The notes beneath the pieces are model-generated. The model made no database searches. It was not told where the DNA came from and saw only the letters and a list, made by a program, of their open reading frames with translations. The translations under genes and the position numbers were made by a program. Below are positions 1 to 11,868 of a DNA stretch of 64,000 bases, in pieces. The DNA is from Niebla homalea (lineage: Eukaryota; Ascomycota; Lecanoromycetes; Lecanorales; Ramalinaceae), in NCBI GenBank assembly GCA_019925105.1, contig JAHGAU010000001.1:2170001-2234000 (forward strand). The letters are read 5' to 3'. Position 1 is the stretch's first letter. Each line of letters begins with the position of its first letter.

Positions 1-751
1 AGAAGATCCTGGGGTCATGGAACCCGGGAATGTCTGCATAGGTCGCAAACTTGCCTTCGCATTTCTCTGCTGGGGTTGGTGGAACGCTCAATGTGATTGG
101 CGCGTGTACACATCTCATGCCTCCTGCTGGTCCGAGAATTTCTATGTCCTCTGGAGTGCAAGGCTTTTCGCCTGTGGGGGCATTCTCGCCAGACCCGACG
201 TAGCAGACATTGGCCTCACAGAGGACATTCTCTTGATGGTTTCCATCTGTGACGATCCTACTGACGACCAGATACTGATTCTCGGACCAGTGAGGTAAAG
301 CGATAATGGTAGGATTCCAGAAGATGCGCGGATCCGGTTTGGGATCATCATGTGGCATCTGGGAGATGTTTTGTAGGATGTTTGGGAGACGAATGTGGCC
401 GGTATATCTATTTGTTCTTCTTCTGCATTCAAACAGAACGTCGAGGTTCTCGTCGAGGATTGGTTGCCACAGAGCTAATTTGGTTCCATTGTCAGAGGCT
501 TTGGTATGACCATCGTTGTCGAAGAAGTACCGATTTGGCGGTAGCAAGTGGTTGCTGGAGGCATTGGCCACCGGCACAGAGTCGTGAAGCGAGCTGATTG
601 GAACATGGATGCCCTCAGGCGGTGTCGGCGGTTGATGTATCACAAAAGACGGCAGTGAGCTTGGACCGGGTAAGCCGCGATAGACTATGACGAAGGTAAC
701 AAGGACGAGGACGGGGAGGAGGAAGCGGCGTAGAGGAGGCAAATAAATCAT
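1..751 (-). CDS. Type II membrane protein, fungal conserved, 3' part missing
   Basis: An open frame runs without a stop from the ATG at 751 down to base 1, giving the first 250 residues of a longer protein cut by the window edge. Residues 5-25 form one hydrophobic segment after a short basic N-terminus, so a signal anchor with a Golgi or ER lumenal body is likely. The lumenal part has several Cys and N-glycosylation sequons. Phrases such as FWNPTIIALPHW, LGPAGGMRC and DIPGFHDPRIF resemble a conserved family of fungal proteins that I cannot name securely; the FWNP and HDPR style motifs recall five-bladed beta-propeller glycan enzymes, but that is inference. No intron is needed in the visible part. 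Confidence 0.6.
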   Translation of the reverse strand, partial: MIYLPPLRRFLLPVLVLVTFVIVYRGLPGPSSLPSFVIHQPPTPPEGIHVPISSLHDSVPVANASSNHLLPPNRYFFDNDGHTKASDNGTKLALWQPILDENLDVLFECRRRTNRYTGHIRLPNILQNISQMPHDDPKPDPRIFWNPTIIALPHWSENQYLVVSRIVTDGNHQENVLCEANVCYVGSGENAPTGEKPCTPEDIEILGPAGGMRCVHAPITLSVPPTPAEKCEGKFATYADIPGFHDPRIF

Positions 752-1239
752 GGTCACGGCGCTGAACTTGAGCTTGATAGTGCAGGAATTTTGTCTGGGA
801 AAAGAGTATACGAATGTTCCTTGTTCTGTGACACTTTGACGGCGACAGAATATTCGTTGGGATGGATTGGCTTTCACCCGCGATCCCTGGGCCCTAGCAG
901 CACATAATAACACACAATCTGCTCAATTCTACCAGTAAACAATGTTTTTTCAAAGAAGGATCGGAAGCTCCTAAATTATTCAAGGAAGTTGCTCAAGGGC
1001 CCACTATAGGGGATTCCTCTTTCTCGCTCAGGAGCTTTTCAGGTATGAAATACAGCATACAAGGACTTCATATGCAATCTAATACTTACAAACCATACGA
1101 ATGCCCACCCACTTGGGCTATTTGACCCCTTTTGTTCCGCCCGACTTGTCTTATTACGCAAAACGCCTCCAACGCCAACGCTATTAGCAATGCCCCGACC
1201 TTTGTAAAGTCCAATACCCCCTTTTGAACATTCATACTG
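752..1239. other. Intergenic, 488 bp
   Basis: It holds the 5' flank of the truncated membrane-protein gene and the 3' flank of the MFS gene, both on the minus strand. I see no coding frame, repeat or clear motif. Confidence 0.6.
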
Positions 1240-3000
1240 TCACCGTCCTTCTACGTCGTCATCATCGTCATCTTCACTGTCTTCTTCCTCCTCCAGCCCG
1301 TCCGACTCAAGCTCCTCACTGCGTATGCCAAAGCTCAACAGGAAACCAATGAATGCGACACCACCGAAGACACTGAATGCCATCGCTTCTCCCTTAGGCT
1401 CGAGGTGAGTCGATAAAGAGAACAGGCCCCCAGCCAGGAATGGGCCAGCTGCTCGTCCAGCGGCCGACAACGTTTGGGCCAAGCCATTCAACGTGCCCAA
1501 TGTTGAATGATTCGGGGCCGAATTAGTGATCTAAGCAGGGACGCGGTCAGCGGAGGCCCTTCCCAATGGATGCCGAGATCTTACCAAAAGTAAGAAACTT
1601 GTCAAGCAGCCCACAGCAGCCAGAGACTTGATCAGGAGCACAATTCCTAGCTCGACATACAGCCAAGCCTTGCCGCTAGATATACCGCCATCTCCGTTCT
1701 TGATGTTCTTGTACCCAACCCAAGGTGTCAGTATGAAGGCCACGGCCATGCCTGCAATGCATGCCCTGTACGTAACCTTATTTCCCGCCTTATCCCTCAA
1801 TTTGCCAAAGATGCCCAACTGAAACAGAATAGTAGCTGCTCCTGCAAAAGCCAAGGAGAACCCTATTTCCTCTGGTGACAGGTCACGCCCTCTCGGTGGC
1901 CGCGCCTGGCCAAAGATTGGGTACAGAGCGTTGTATGAAACATTCGATAGTTGAAAGATTAAATATGTAGACATCAGGAGTACCGTATCCCGATTGAAGA
2001 TCTGGGCCGACGAAAGATCCGTGTGATGCTGAGGTATCATGTCGGGCATGTCCGTCTCCGACTCGGTATCAGATTCACTGTCATCTTCATGAGCCTCTAG
2101 TAAGGATGCATTTCCCTGATCTCGCTTCTTCGGCCCGTGTGGCATCCTCAAGTAGCTCGGCCTCGTAGAGCTGGCGAATTGCCATACCCAGCTGAACAGA
2201 TTCCCGACCCGTTTCCCCAGCGGCGGCAGGTTCCTCGCCTCCTCCAGGCTCTCCTCCAGGAAGAACATGCAGATGATGAGGTCGAACAGCAAGACCGCCG
2301 TTGCGACCAAGTTCGGCCTCAAGTATGGATAAGGATCCTCTCTCGAAAAATGTGCGCCTTTCTTTATCAGCAGTCCTCCTACCACAGGTCCGGTGATCCC
2401 CCCCAAGCCATAGATGACCGGCAAGTAGATAAATGCCCGGCTCTGATTGCTTCGATCCGTGATCTCGCCAAGGCACGTGCTCACGACACCCTGATTGCCA
2501 TTCACCAGGCCCATAGCCACCTGCACGAGGATTGCCTGCCACAGCGTCCGCACGAACCCGAACACGAGGAAACTTGCGGCCGTCAAAAAGGTGCCAATAA
2601 TCACAACCGGTTTCCTCCCGATGCGATCGGACAGCCAGCCCCAAAAGAAGCTGGTGGCAAATTGAGCCAAGGCAAAGGATGAGGCAATGGTGCCGACATA
2701 GACGCCCACTTGATCCTCGTTCACACTCGGGAACGTAGCTGCCATCTGAGGGAGGTAAGGTCCGATACTGTTTAAAGCGGTCTGCTCGGAGAGGGATATG
2801 ACTGCCAGCACGCAGAGTTGCTTGATAGGAAGCGGGGAAGCCTCGTTCGAGTCGCGCGAGGAGGTCCGCCGGTGGTAGGCACCATTGTTCGAGGAGGTGT
2901 CGGAGGGAGGTTGACCCTTGGATTTTGGGGGTGGAGTCGGGAATGTTTGATAATGTATGGTGGATGACTTACGACGGAAGTCATTCTGAGGGCGTCCCAT
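1240..3000 (-). CDS. MFS multidrug-type transporter
   Basis: Two exons, 3000..1585 and 1530..1240, joined across a GTAAGA...TTAG intron of 54 bp, give 568 residues. The intron is needed because the unspliced frame stops just after TM segment 10 or so, while the second exon continues with the typical ITNSAPNHSTLGTLNG stretch. Residues 1-58 are a polar cytosolic head; about 12 membrane segments follow. MFS motif A (GWLSDRIGRKP) is at residues 121-131. The C-terminus ends in a run of Glu and Asp. The layout matches the drug:H+ antiporter-like family that includes yeast YCR023C and plant ZIFL proteins. The substrate is unknown. A second frame (2644..2087) and an antisense frame are shadows. Confidence 0.9.
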
Positions 3001-3470
3001 GGCTTATTGCAGATGAGGAGGGAGGGCGAGGGGAGGGAAGGGTGAGCAGGTAGCGACAGCAACAGCTACCTGGCGTGAAGAAACCTTATGGCGGGAGATG
3101 CAGTACACGAAAGATCCATAGCCTCATCTGGGCAATGACATGCTGCGATGACTCAGATCATGAGTAAACATTGCCAACTTCCGAGAGGAGAGAGGGCAGC
3201 AGTTTACAATTACTTTATGCCTCCATTACGAATTACTCCCACGCTTTTCCCTTTTAGGCGCGTGATTGTGGGCCGATCGCGACCGAGAGCTCAGCCATGT
3301 ACATAGTATCTATGGAGTAGATCACTCCTGAATACAGGATGCAATATGAGAGGAATTACTTCGGTGGGATTTTCTGTGTAGTGGACTATAGAAGATATAG
3401 AAGATGCTCTCACACCGTATTTCAATAGGCTTAAGCTCATTTAGCTCCTTATCTTGGGATTCATGCGCCT
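3001..3470. other. Intergenic with CT-rich promoter tract of the MFS gene
   Basis: Read on the minus strand, bases 3048..3010 are almost pure pyrimidine just upstream of the MFS start codon, a pattern common around fungal transcription starts. The rest (3060-3470) holds no frame or repeat that I can support. Confidence 0.5.
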
Positions 3471-5721
3471 CTATTGCCATTGCTCATCCGCACGTCGTCC
3501 TCTGTCCTCTCCATCATCTTCATCTTCCCAGAACAATTTCCTCAACTTCCTTTCCTTCTCTTTCTCGAGGAATTGATTTAGGTGCGCCTCCTCGGGATCA
3601 TACACTGTGCCCTGATAAACCTCTTGAGGCAGGAACGCGCACCGATCCTCGAGTCGTGCAAGATATCGACAGACATGTGTGTGCAAGAAGATGGCAACCC
3701 TTTGGTTGCCTTGCTCGGTCAGCCTCCATCGATGAGGTTTCACACTCTCATCTAAGAAGAAGTCACCAGGACCCTCCGATTCCATATCTGCGTCTAACCA
3801 GCCAGACGTGTCGAGCCAGAAGACCGACTTGTCTCCGTCCGATCGGAGCTTTCCAACGACATTCTGGGTCGCTTGCTCCATTTGCCCGCGCAGTGGCCTC
3901 ATGACGAAGATCGGGATCGTAGCAGGGGAACCATTTGGGATCACGCCAGGCGAGCCAAGCCGTTCGCTGTGGATGATTGCTGGGTGTTTCGGGTAGCCAA
4001 GTCTTCGTATTCCTTTGATGAGAGACACGTAGGTACTTTCGAATTTCTCTGTCAAGTCCCATAAAGACAGATTATATGCTTCTTGTTGTTCAGTAAAGGA
4101 TGTATGATCAGAGTCGCCGAGGTCCAGGACCTAAGAGCATGTTAGAATCATTCAGTCTGGTGTGATTTGTTCCCGCTGTGATTACCAATACGTCAGGAAC
4201 GTAGCCGGAGAATGGCCAAGAATACTCAAAGTACTCAGAACCGTAAGGTCCGCTGCAGGCGGGTCAGCTGGTTGGACATTATCTACGCAACCCGGCGTCT
4301 TACCTGCGAAAGAACACATCACCCATGCCAGCAGGAAAGCCGGTGCCCCCAATACAGTCTTGAATGAGGCACATGCCATCAACGCCGATACCCACGTGGT
4401 CGGCCTCGAACATCTCTCCAAGTAAAAATTCCCAACCCATCACGCCAGCGAGTAAGCCATCACCGCCTCCTGTACGAAAGCCTTTTCGTTTTCTAGTGAA
4501 AGAGCCAGGCGAGTCGGTTATGACCTCGAGTACTTTTCTACGCTGCCTATTCGCGATCAGGAGTTCACTTTCGCTGCTAGGATGCAATTGCGAATGACTG
4601 AACCGATTCGGACCCCCTTTCTCAATCTCATTGAGGCTGTTGCGATGTTGCTCGCCCACGATAGGGTTTTCTGCTCGAAGCGAATCCTCGTCAACGTATT
4701 CCTCACTGAGGATAGATCCGGGAACCTTGACCAGCGTGCCTCCTTTGCTAAGCCACAAGCCCTCTAACTCAACGACACCTCGGCCAGCATCATCGATCAT
4801 TGGAGCAACGATCCTAATGTGATGGTCCCGGTCTTGGGAAAGCGTAAGGTGCGACACTGACACTAATGAAGATGAGTTGGGCAGTAGCACGTACTCGTCA
4901 TCATCGATTCTAGCGAGCAAGGAAATTGGTAGAGCAGGCTGCTGATTGGCAGGAAATGGTCGAAAGGAGAGATGACCTGATCTTGCCCCGTTCGAAGGAG
5001 TTGCAGCAGCAGAGGATGTTTGAGTGAGCGCCTCTGGTGACTTTGCTTCCGGTCTGTTGTGTAGGGCGAGGAACAATGACGTCGTGTTTCGAACTGTGAC
5101 ATCAAAGTAGACCCCTGATGAGTGTGAGCGAAGACAAAATTGGGGTGATTGACTTCTTGCCTGGGAAGGTCCCATCCTTGCGCAGATGATTAGGGGTAGC
5201 GGTCCAACGACCAATGTACTATTATTGTTGGTCCAAGCATGCTTGTGGTGCTACATCAGACTTACATGAATCTTCGGGTTTGTAGCCGGGTTGAATTGGA
5301 AATGTTGCATACGCTTTTCCTGCAGGAGCTCCTTTCCATAACCTCTGGCACTCATTCTGGCGACGTCCATCTCTCCACGTCCTCCATTGAACCACAAGTA
5401 TATCATCACTAAGACCATAAGAAATAGCCCTCCAGGCCGACTGAAAACATATCTTCGAATGCGGAACCAAATGTAGCTACTATAGCTTGAGTGCAAGTGT
5501 CTGCGAGATGTAGGGGACGGTGTGTTGCCGTAGGGCGTAGGAGCTTTTACGCCCGCAGATCGAAAGGGGGAGTACGCTGTCGTTCCCAACGGCGTCCTGC
5601 CTGGCGTTCCAAGCGGCGTCGTCGAAGGAGTGCTTTGATTTGGGCGACGCGGTGAGCCGGTCAATTGCGTCAATGCGAGGTGCAAGTTAGGCCGCTGTCG
5701 AAAAGGTGGAGCCTGAGCCAT
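3471..5721 (-). CDS. Membrane-anchored SGNH/CE2-like protein
   Basis: Five exons: 5721..5266, 5218..5161, 5114..4304, 4252..4186 and 4130..3471, giving 683 residues. The second intron (5160..5115) must start with GC, since only that joins YIGRWTATPNH...FPG to VYFDVTVRNT in frame. The N-terminus is proline and threonine rich, one membrane helix lies at about residues 110-125 (LFLMVLVMIYLWF), and the rest is lumenal or extracellular. A beta-rich domain typical of family CE2 esterases comes first, then an SGNH-like fold with EVITDSPGS (nucleophile Ser), a Gly block and VLDLGDSDH. The usual catalytic Asn and His do not appear at the expected places. It is conserved in filamentous fungi; substrate unknown. 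Confidence 0.8.
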
Positions 5722-6033
5722 GAGTTGTAGACTGGTCGTAAGGCGTAATCACGATAGCAGGTCCTCCGTCGAGAGAAGTCAAATTTTGAAGGTTGAAGAC
5801 TGAAAAGAATCATCTGGATGTCTTGGCAAGTCTTCAACATCACAACACGGTGATGACACTAGATCCCTCAACACGGCAGTCGCGGCTGCTGGACCGGCCT
5901 TTTCACATACGTCAAGAGCTAGGAACAATTGCGTTGAGTCGTCGCCGCTTTCTTTACACTTTAAGCAGAGATCAGCCTGAGGCATTTTCTTCGCTGGGCA
6001 ACTCGCGATACCACGTGGCTAAGGGGTGAAATT
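5722..6033. other. Intergenic, 312 bp
   Basis: It carries the upstream region of the SGNH-like gene and the 3' end of the Mpv17 gene, both on the minus strand. Nothing else seen. Confidence 0.5.
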
Positions 6034-6621
6034 TTATCTAGATGCTTTTAGAGCAAGGAAAACTCCCCAGAATAATCCAACCAAGCTACCGACAACTGTC
6101 TTTTGCTCGACAGGCACAAATACATGCTGTATGACATTTACAGCGGGCCAAAGCTTGTAGCCCGCAATCATGATTGGAAGGGTTTGCTACGGTCTGAATA
6201 AGCGGACTAAATCCACAACTTGAAATCGTTCCTCTCTCACCTCTTTGACTGCTACTACACAGAGATTGAGAGGTACGCCTCTGAGCAACCTCGTGACTCC
6301 AATGTATCCCACCACATTGGCCAGAGCAGCGACGGTCTGATCGAGAACAACTTTGATGGCAGTATTTTTCACATTTAATGTTTTTGCGACTTCTACGCCC
6401 TTGCCGCCATCATCAATCTCGACTTTCTTTACCGTGTATCCAGGAAACCTTCTTTCGATGGTCTGTTGCCAGAAGAAATTCGGAGGCGTGGCCAATATCC
6501 CATATAATATAAGAGAGGCATAATGCGGAGGATTGTCCGGCGTCAGGAATTGAGCCACGAGACAAGAACAAATGGTGATGAATGCAGACTGTACAGTCGC
6601 CTTTACGATTGGAGAGTCCAT
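6034..6621 (-). CDS. Mpv17/PMP22 family integral membrane protein
   Basis: Exons 6621..6241 and 6186..6034 with a 54-bp GTGAGA...CGTAG intron give 177 residues. The family hallmarks are visible: ATPPNFFWQQTIERRFPGY in the middle, LNVKNTAIKVVLDQTV, and in the second exon PIMIAGYKLWPAVNVI followed by FVPVEQKTVVGSLVGLFWG near the C-terminus. Four hydrophobic segments are expected. Members sit in the mitochondrial inner membrane (Mpv17, Sym1) or the peroxisomal membrane (PMP22/Pxmp2) and act as small channels or stress factors. Which organelle applies here is not clear. The start is at the first ATG; the usual HPLRT-type leader is missing, so the protein is on the short side. Confidence 0.85.
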
Positions 6622-7780
6622 TGCAGCGGTACTTTACAGTGATCGACTTTTTTCGAGCTTGTCCGAGGACAAAATCAGGGTAAAGAAGAGGGCATGTGTC
6701 CACCTAGCAACTATGTTAGCCGGGGACTTAATGATAGTTTTTCAGAGGTGATATGAAGGTTTCCCTCATTGATCTTGGTGAGAATGATTGTGTTCATGCT
6801 CCAAAGGAGTCACGTACTATCTAGTGCATAGATTTCTAATCACAGGACAGGTAAAGAAATTGGGGAAGCAGACATCCACTAACCGCAAGAAATCTCTGAC
6901 GACGACCGTGATAGACAACCTACGGTGTGCGCCAAAACTGTCAAAGAGCCTAGTGAAGGTGACATTAGCTTCCTCATAGAGGAATTGCAAGCAGGGCAGA
7001 GAACTACGTGAAGATTCATCAGAATATGTAAGATAGAATATCATACGTTCTTCCCCCGATTTGAGAGCTCCGGCGAGAGCCTCCGGATGGAAGAGTCAAT
7101 CGCAAATTATAACATCATGCAACAGGGAGTCGGGTCATGGACTTTTCATCCACAAGGAGTAACAGATACTTACACTGTGAAGGAGGGGGGGCTGCAAGCG
7201 CGCCTTTGCTGAAAATAATGACGGAGAATCGAAGCTTCAGACGTTGTTGAAATTAATTTCTGTGAAGCCTGGAGCCTTGGCATATACTGTCGGCCTGAAA
7301 TATATCTCTTAATGATGATATATACGCAGGCAACTACGACCATTGGGAACACTTGTTAATCTTCAGGCGGAGATAGATTGTCATCACGAAGACGAAGCGT
7401 AAAACCTGAAGCATTGTGTGGGACGAGGGAATCATAAAGTTGACAGCTTTTACACAAGGGAGAAAGGCCGTGCTGTATTTGAAGTTTAGAAGAACGTTAG
7501 ACGAACATCTTTGATCATTGATCACGTCATCTGGTCTAAGTCTCTAATACATGTGTACGACTGTAATCGGTCTGTAAGGTCGGAGCACGAGTGGACCTCA
7601 GGGGTGGACCATCAGGAGCCAGAACGGCGGGCAGAGAACATCGAACATCTGCCCGGCCTCGTGAGGCGGCTTACCCGACGCCATACACCGAAAGCGCCAT
7701 ACGTAAGTCGCAGGCTTATTGTCCCGAGATCGCCTATACAGAGAGTCCTCCAACGCCGTCGCCTCTCTTGTGAAATCATT
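6622..7780. other. Intergenic, about 1.16 kb
   Basis: Only short frames without recognisable domains occur on either strand. It should hold the Mpv17 promoter and the 3' region of the seven-helix gene. No repeat or RNA gene seen. Confidence 0.5.
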
Positions 7781-9277
7781 TCATCGTTCCTGCAATGCAC
7801 TCGTCATGAAGTCCAGCTCTCGGATGCTCCGATTAGCCATCTGTCTACCGTTCCTCATGCTACCTGGGCTTTTGGGGTATCTTTCGTACGGATCAAGGCG
7901 AATTTCGTCGCTACAGGGACTAGGCTCACTGTCCGGCCCGTGAGCCCAATCACTTACACTGGGACGTTCACTTCGTAAAACACCACTCGGTGCAACCGAC
8001 CTGTCAAGTTGAAGGCCTGGCGGCGGTCGTGCGCGTCGATGGCCAGTGGCTGGCGATTGCCCTGCATCTAGCGTGGTGCCGGTGAGGGCTGGTGATAGCA
8101 CTGGCGAATCTATGAGTCCCCCCAGTCCATCATGTGCCGGGTCCCCGTCTGACAGACTCCGTCCTGGTTTGTGGTAAGCCGCGGGATTTGTGTAGATGTT
8201 GAGCTCGGGCTTTTTCTGCTCAGCGTGCTCAACGTGTTTCGTTCCCAGGTAGGTATTTCTCTCCAGGTCAGGGACCCACTGGAATCGATCCCGGTGATGA
8301 GGAGCATGGGAAGAGCTTCTCGGGTTAGACATGTTCGAGTTGGACCTTGACTTTTGCAAGCCAGGTGCTAGAGGTGGACATTGATGGGTCTGCTTCTTCG
8401 CTGGTTTTTGGTACCTGTGGCTGATATACTCAGTCGACTTCGAGCGACCAGCAGGTGCATTGGCAGCCTTTTCTGCACCATCTTCAACGTGCAGGTTTTG
8501 GTGGTTGTTGACGGACGAATTGGCCAAAGTCATGAGCTGGTTCAGTACCGCGAACTCGAGCTTCAATTTGATGCTGTATACCATAGCTTTAAGTGTCGCC
8601 TCGATGTCGTACAAGTTCGAGTACTCAATGGCGAGAAGGCCAACGTCCATCAGAATGATGATCAAATTGATCCAGATGAGCTGCGTCATGACCTTGCGTG
8701 TCCGACCGTGATAGACGGGTCTGAGCAGACTGATAGTGGCCCAGACATAGACGCCGGAGATGACGAATTCCTGAAGACAGAAGGCTGTCATCTGCAGTTT
8801 TTCAACTACATTGAAAGCTCTTAGGAAGTTCGGACGCGGATGGGGGGTGTTTGATCCATATGTCAGGACGGTGGTGGGAATGTGGAAGCAAATGGCATCA
8901 AGAATGATCATTGCCAATATACCTCGGAGTACTCTTTGCTCCCGGACGACCAGGTGGAGGCGTGAATAGAGAACAACGGCTTGACCTGTCACCATGGAGT
9001 ACCAGCCAATGGTTATGATTGTTATGGAGATGTATATATTCGTGGCGGGTACTAGGAACTTGAGCAAGAAGCCGAGGGCATGCAGCACGCAACCGTAGCT
9101 GGTGATTAGGAGTGACCAGAAATAAAGACCGCGATGTCTCTTAAAGGTGAGAAACACTTGAATGTTCAATTCGGCAACGTTGTACCAAGCAACGGCTGTA
9201 AAGGCAGCGATGGCCATGTACGTCCCAAGGGAAAAGTCAATCTCCTTGCTCGTTGTCCCCTGCGGAGGATTCACCAT
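7781..9277 (-). CDS. Seven-helix fungal membrane protein (DUF7703-like)
   Basis: A single exon of 498 residues. Residues 15-255 hold seven hydrophobic segments separated by short loops, with phrases AWYNVAELNIQVFLTFKRH, RGLYFWSLLITSYG and GWYSMVTGQAVVLYSRLHL that fit a large family of filamentous-fungal integral membrane proteins (DUF7703). The remaining 240 residues form a polar tail rich in Ser, Pro, His and Arg, probably cytosolic. The topology is GPCR-like, but no ligand or G-protein link is known from sequence. The family assignment is from memory of motif style and needs a profile search. Confidence 0.75.
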   Translation of the reverse strand: MVNPPQGTTSKEIDFSLGTYMAIAAFTAVAWYNVAELNIQVFLTFKRHRGLYFWSLLITSYGCVLHALGFLLKFLVPATNIYISITIITIGWYSMVTGQAVVLYSRLHLVVREQRVLRGILAMIILDAICFHIPTTVLTYGSNTPHPRPNFLRAFNVVEKLQMTAFCLQEFVISGVYVWATISLLRPVYHGRTRKVMTQLIWINLIIILMDVGLLAIEYSNLYDIEATLKAMVYSIKLKLEFAVLNQLMTLANSSVNNHQNLHVEDGAEKAANAPAGRSKSTEYISHRYQKPAKKQTHQCPPLAPGLQKSRSNSNMSNPRSSSHAPHHRDRFQWVPDLERNTYLGTKHVEHAEQKKPELNIYTNPAAYHKPGRSLSDGDPAHDGLGGLIDSPVLSPALTGTTLDAGQSPATGHRRARPPPGLQLDRSVAPSGVLRSERPSVSDWAHGPDSEPSPCSDEIRLDPYERYPKSPGSMRNGRQMANRSIRELDFMTSALQER

Positions 9278-11868
9278 CTTTGCGGTTGCGCGCGCGCTCG
9301 CGCAATCTTCTAGACGAATGCGATGAGGTAGAGATGGTACTGCCGGATTATCGTGATGGATGCATAGGATGGGAACTGCCCTACTCCTCGCTTCTCACGT
9401 GAGCTGGAACGCCGCGATGCACCAGGAAGCTATAGGAGGACGTTCATTCGGATGCGTCGCACATATGGATAATTGTATGGCAGATTTAGTAAAAGTAAGA
9501 GGCCGGTTTATCAGCAGCCGTCCACTCGATGATAACGTGAATAGCAGACACGCTGCAGGAGTTTCGCAGATGTATCAAAAGTCCCAAGCAGTTCTTCGTC
9601 AAGTAGTGATCAGCAACATCTAGAGTCCGATATGTTTTCGCCTGTGGCCACGACGATGGTGTAGAGATGAGGAAGGGACAAGAGGAAAGACATGGGCCGG
9701 AGGGGGGGAAGCGCAAGCGATCGAGTACCAAGCAGATGAAAAATTACGGATTACAGCCATCAGGACCTAATTGACCTAAATACAGATAACGACAGAGGGG
9801 CCTATAAGCACGCGAGACCCACATGTGGCAAGGCCCATGGGGCGATGATGTCGGCGTGTCGCGGGTGATCCGAACCAGAATGCGGGGAACGACTCGAACA
9901 GGGGGGTGCCTTGAGCCCTTGACTCCTGGGACGGGCGAGACAGGCTGCTTAGGGAATAGTGCTTTGGTCTTGGTCTTGGACTCTTGGTCGAATTACAGGG
10001 TCCTCGCAAGTTCATACGGTAGGGTTGATTCACGCCTCCGTAATCCGTAAATAACAGATAGTGAGGGTGAAGACTATCGTGGCCCGAGTAGCCTTCGGTC
10101 CAGCGAGAAGTCGCAAGATGTTGCATTCGGAGGGTCATTGCCAATCACATGCGAAGGCTCATTTTCGTTCAAACTCGAATGTCACCATGTTGATGCCATG
10201 GACGAATCCGATTTGGCAGGCCTCGGACGCTGCTCTCAACATCCTTGAGATTCTGACCTCTTTCCTTGTCGCCTCAAGCACATCGCGCTGCCAATCAAAA
10301 GTTTTTGCGACAATGCTATCCCCCTGCCTTTGCGACTATTTGGCTACCGAATCGCTGATTATCTCTAAAGGCGGGCCCAAGATTGCGCTGGGCATGTGCA
10401 TTTGAACTTTGAAGCACAGAAGCAGGGCAGATCGCATCGGTTGAAGAAATTCTCCGTGCCAAATAGAGGTCAAAGAATCTCGATTCGATGCATTATCTCA
10501 CGACGAAAATGTACAGACTCAACAAGCCTGGTGATCATCAGGCGCAGAATTGCAGAGGACTCACCTCCTTTCCTCGCGTCTGGCCGAGATGAGGAATCTC
10601 CTATTCCGTATTCTCCTTGTGTCCAATAAATCATTCTCCCAGTACCTAAGAATCCTTCGCCCCGGTAGTTTCTGACAGGTGGCTGCTTCGGCACACGTCA
10701 TTGGGGATTGGACCGCGAATGTAAAGTCATTGCGTCGACCTTTACCACTTATCCCTAGCCTAGCCTCGTCAGCGCCAGAAGCGACTCAGTCTTATTCGTT
10801 TAGAAGTCGAGCTGACAGATCCGCCTCAGCCACTTTCATCAAGTATGATTGGCCTGTTATTTATTACTGTATTATTGTATGACCCCCCTTCAGATGCAAG
10901 TCATACGGACCAAGGAATTGTAAATATAGACGCGAGACAGTACGTGACCATCAACCACACCTTTACAGTGTCGCGTTTACGACTTACTGAGTGCTTCCAC
11001 ATTTCTTGATAATGACATGATGCAGACGTCCTAGCAGAGTCAGCTTTGAGACTTCAGAGATCATCGTCGCACAGATATTGCTAACCTCTCGCCCGTACTC
11101 CTCGGTCTATTGCTTGAATTCAGACAATTTCTGTTTCATCCCGATATGAAACGGGAGTTTGACGGCTGGGTCTTCCCAACAGCCTACTCTCCCACCAAAT
11201 GACCAAAGCCATGGATACACAAGACCGAGAGACCGGCTTGGCGTCACAGTGTGTCTCAGAGACAATAATGAAAATTCATTCTGGTTTCAGCTCACTTGAG
11301 TACGGGGACATCGCTTTTCGTATCATTCTTTTCCGTCTGGTGTCTGGATGTCTCACGCTGCGCAAGTACCGCCGACCGATAGAAGCATTCACTTCGGGGG
11401 ATTAAGAAAAGCTGAGAAGATGGGCCATGCCGTAAGGCTATATCATGCAACATACCAACGCCTAAGGCAGAACTTCAATCGTCGTCTTTTGGAATCAAAC
11501 GGTTGTGAATACGCTGTCGAGCATCTTACAACATGTGATGGGTGTCGGATGTTCCCCCACAGCAGAAAGGGCGCAGTCGAGGGTATGTTTGACAACAATC
11601 AGTGGGAGTAACAACTTACTGTAGACAGCATGAACCATGGGCCTGATGTTCCCGCCGACATATGTGTGCTTCCTTTGGATGAAGCTCAAGATTCGGAGGG
11701 AGTGATTTGATAAGGTGGTTTCAACAAAATGAGAAGCATTTTCAGATTAAATAGACCCAAATTCTTGGTCCAGGATTTATCGTATGAATTATGACAGAGG
11801 AACGCCGTCCCATCCCAGCGCCATGCATCCCTGATAAGAGAAAAGACAATCCCCAGTGACCCCTGCGA
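9278..11868. other. Gene-poor stretch, about 2.6 kb
   Basis: The longest non-coding stretch in the window. Right next to the seven-helix start codon, bases 9287-9304 are an alternating GC tract. The many frames of 60-120 codons show no domain, no biased codon use and no splice partner that I could link. Base composition is not strikingly AT-rich, so an old RIP-mutated transposon is not evident. Confidence 0.5.

Noticed and set aside
2087..2682. Two long frames of about 180 codons, one on each strand, inside the MFS gene
   Set aside because: Both overlap the transporter exon fully, have no domain and are explained by GC-rich codon use in the true frame.
9278..11868. Relic transposon in the large gene-poor stretch
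   Set aside because: No terminal repeats, no transposase or reverse transcriptase fragments in any frame, and no strong AT skew of the RIP type.
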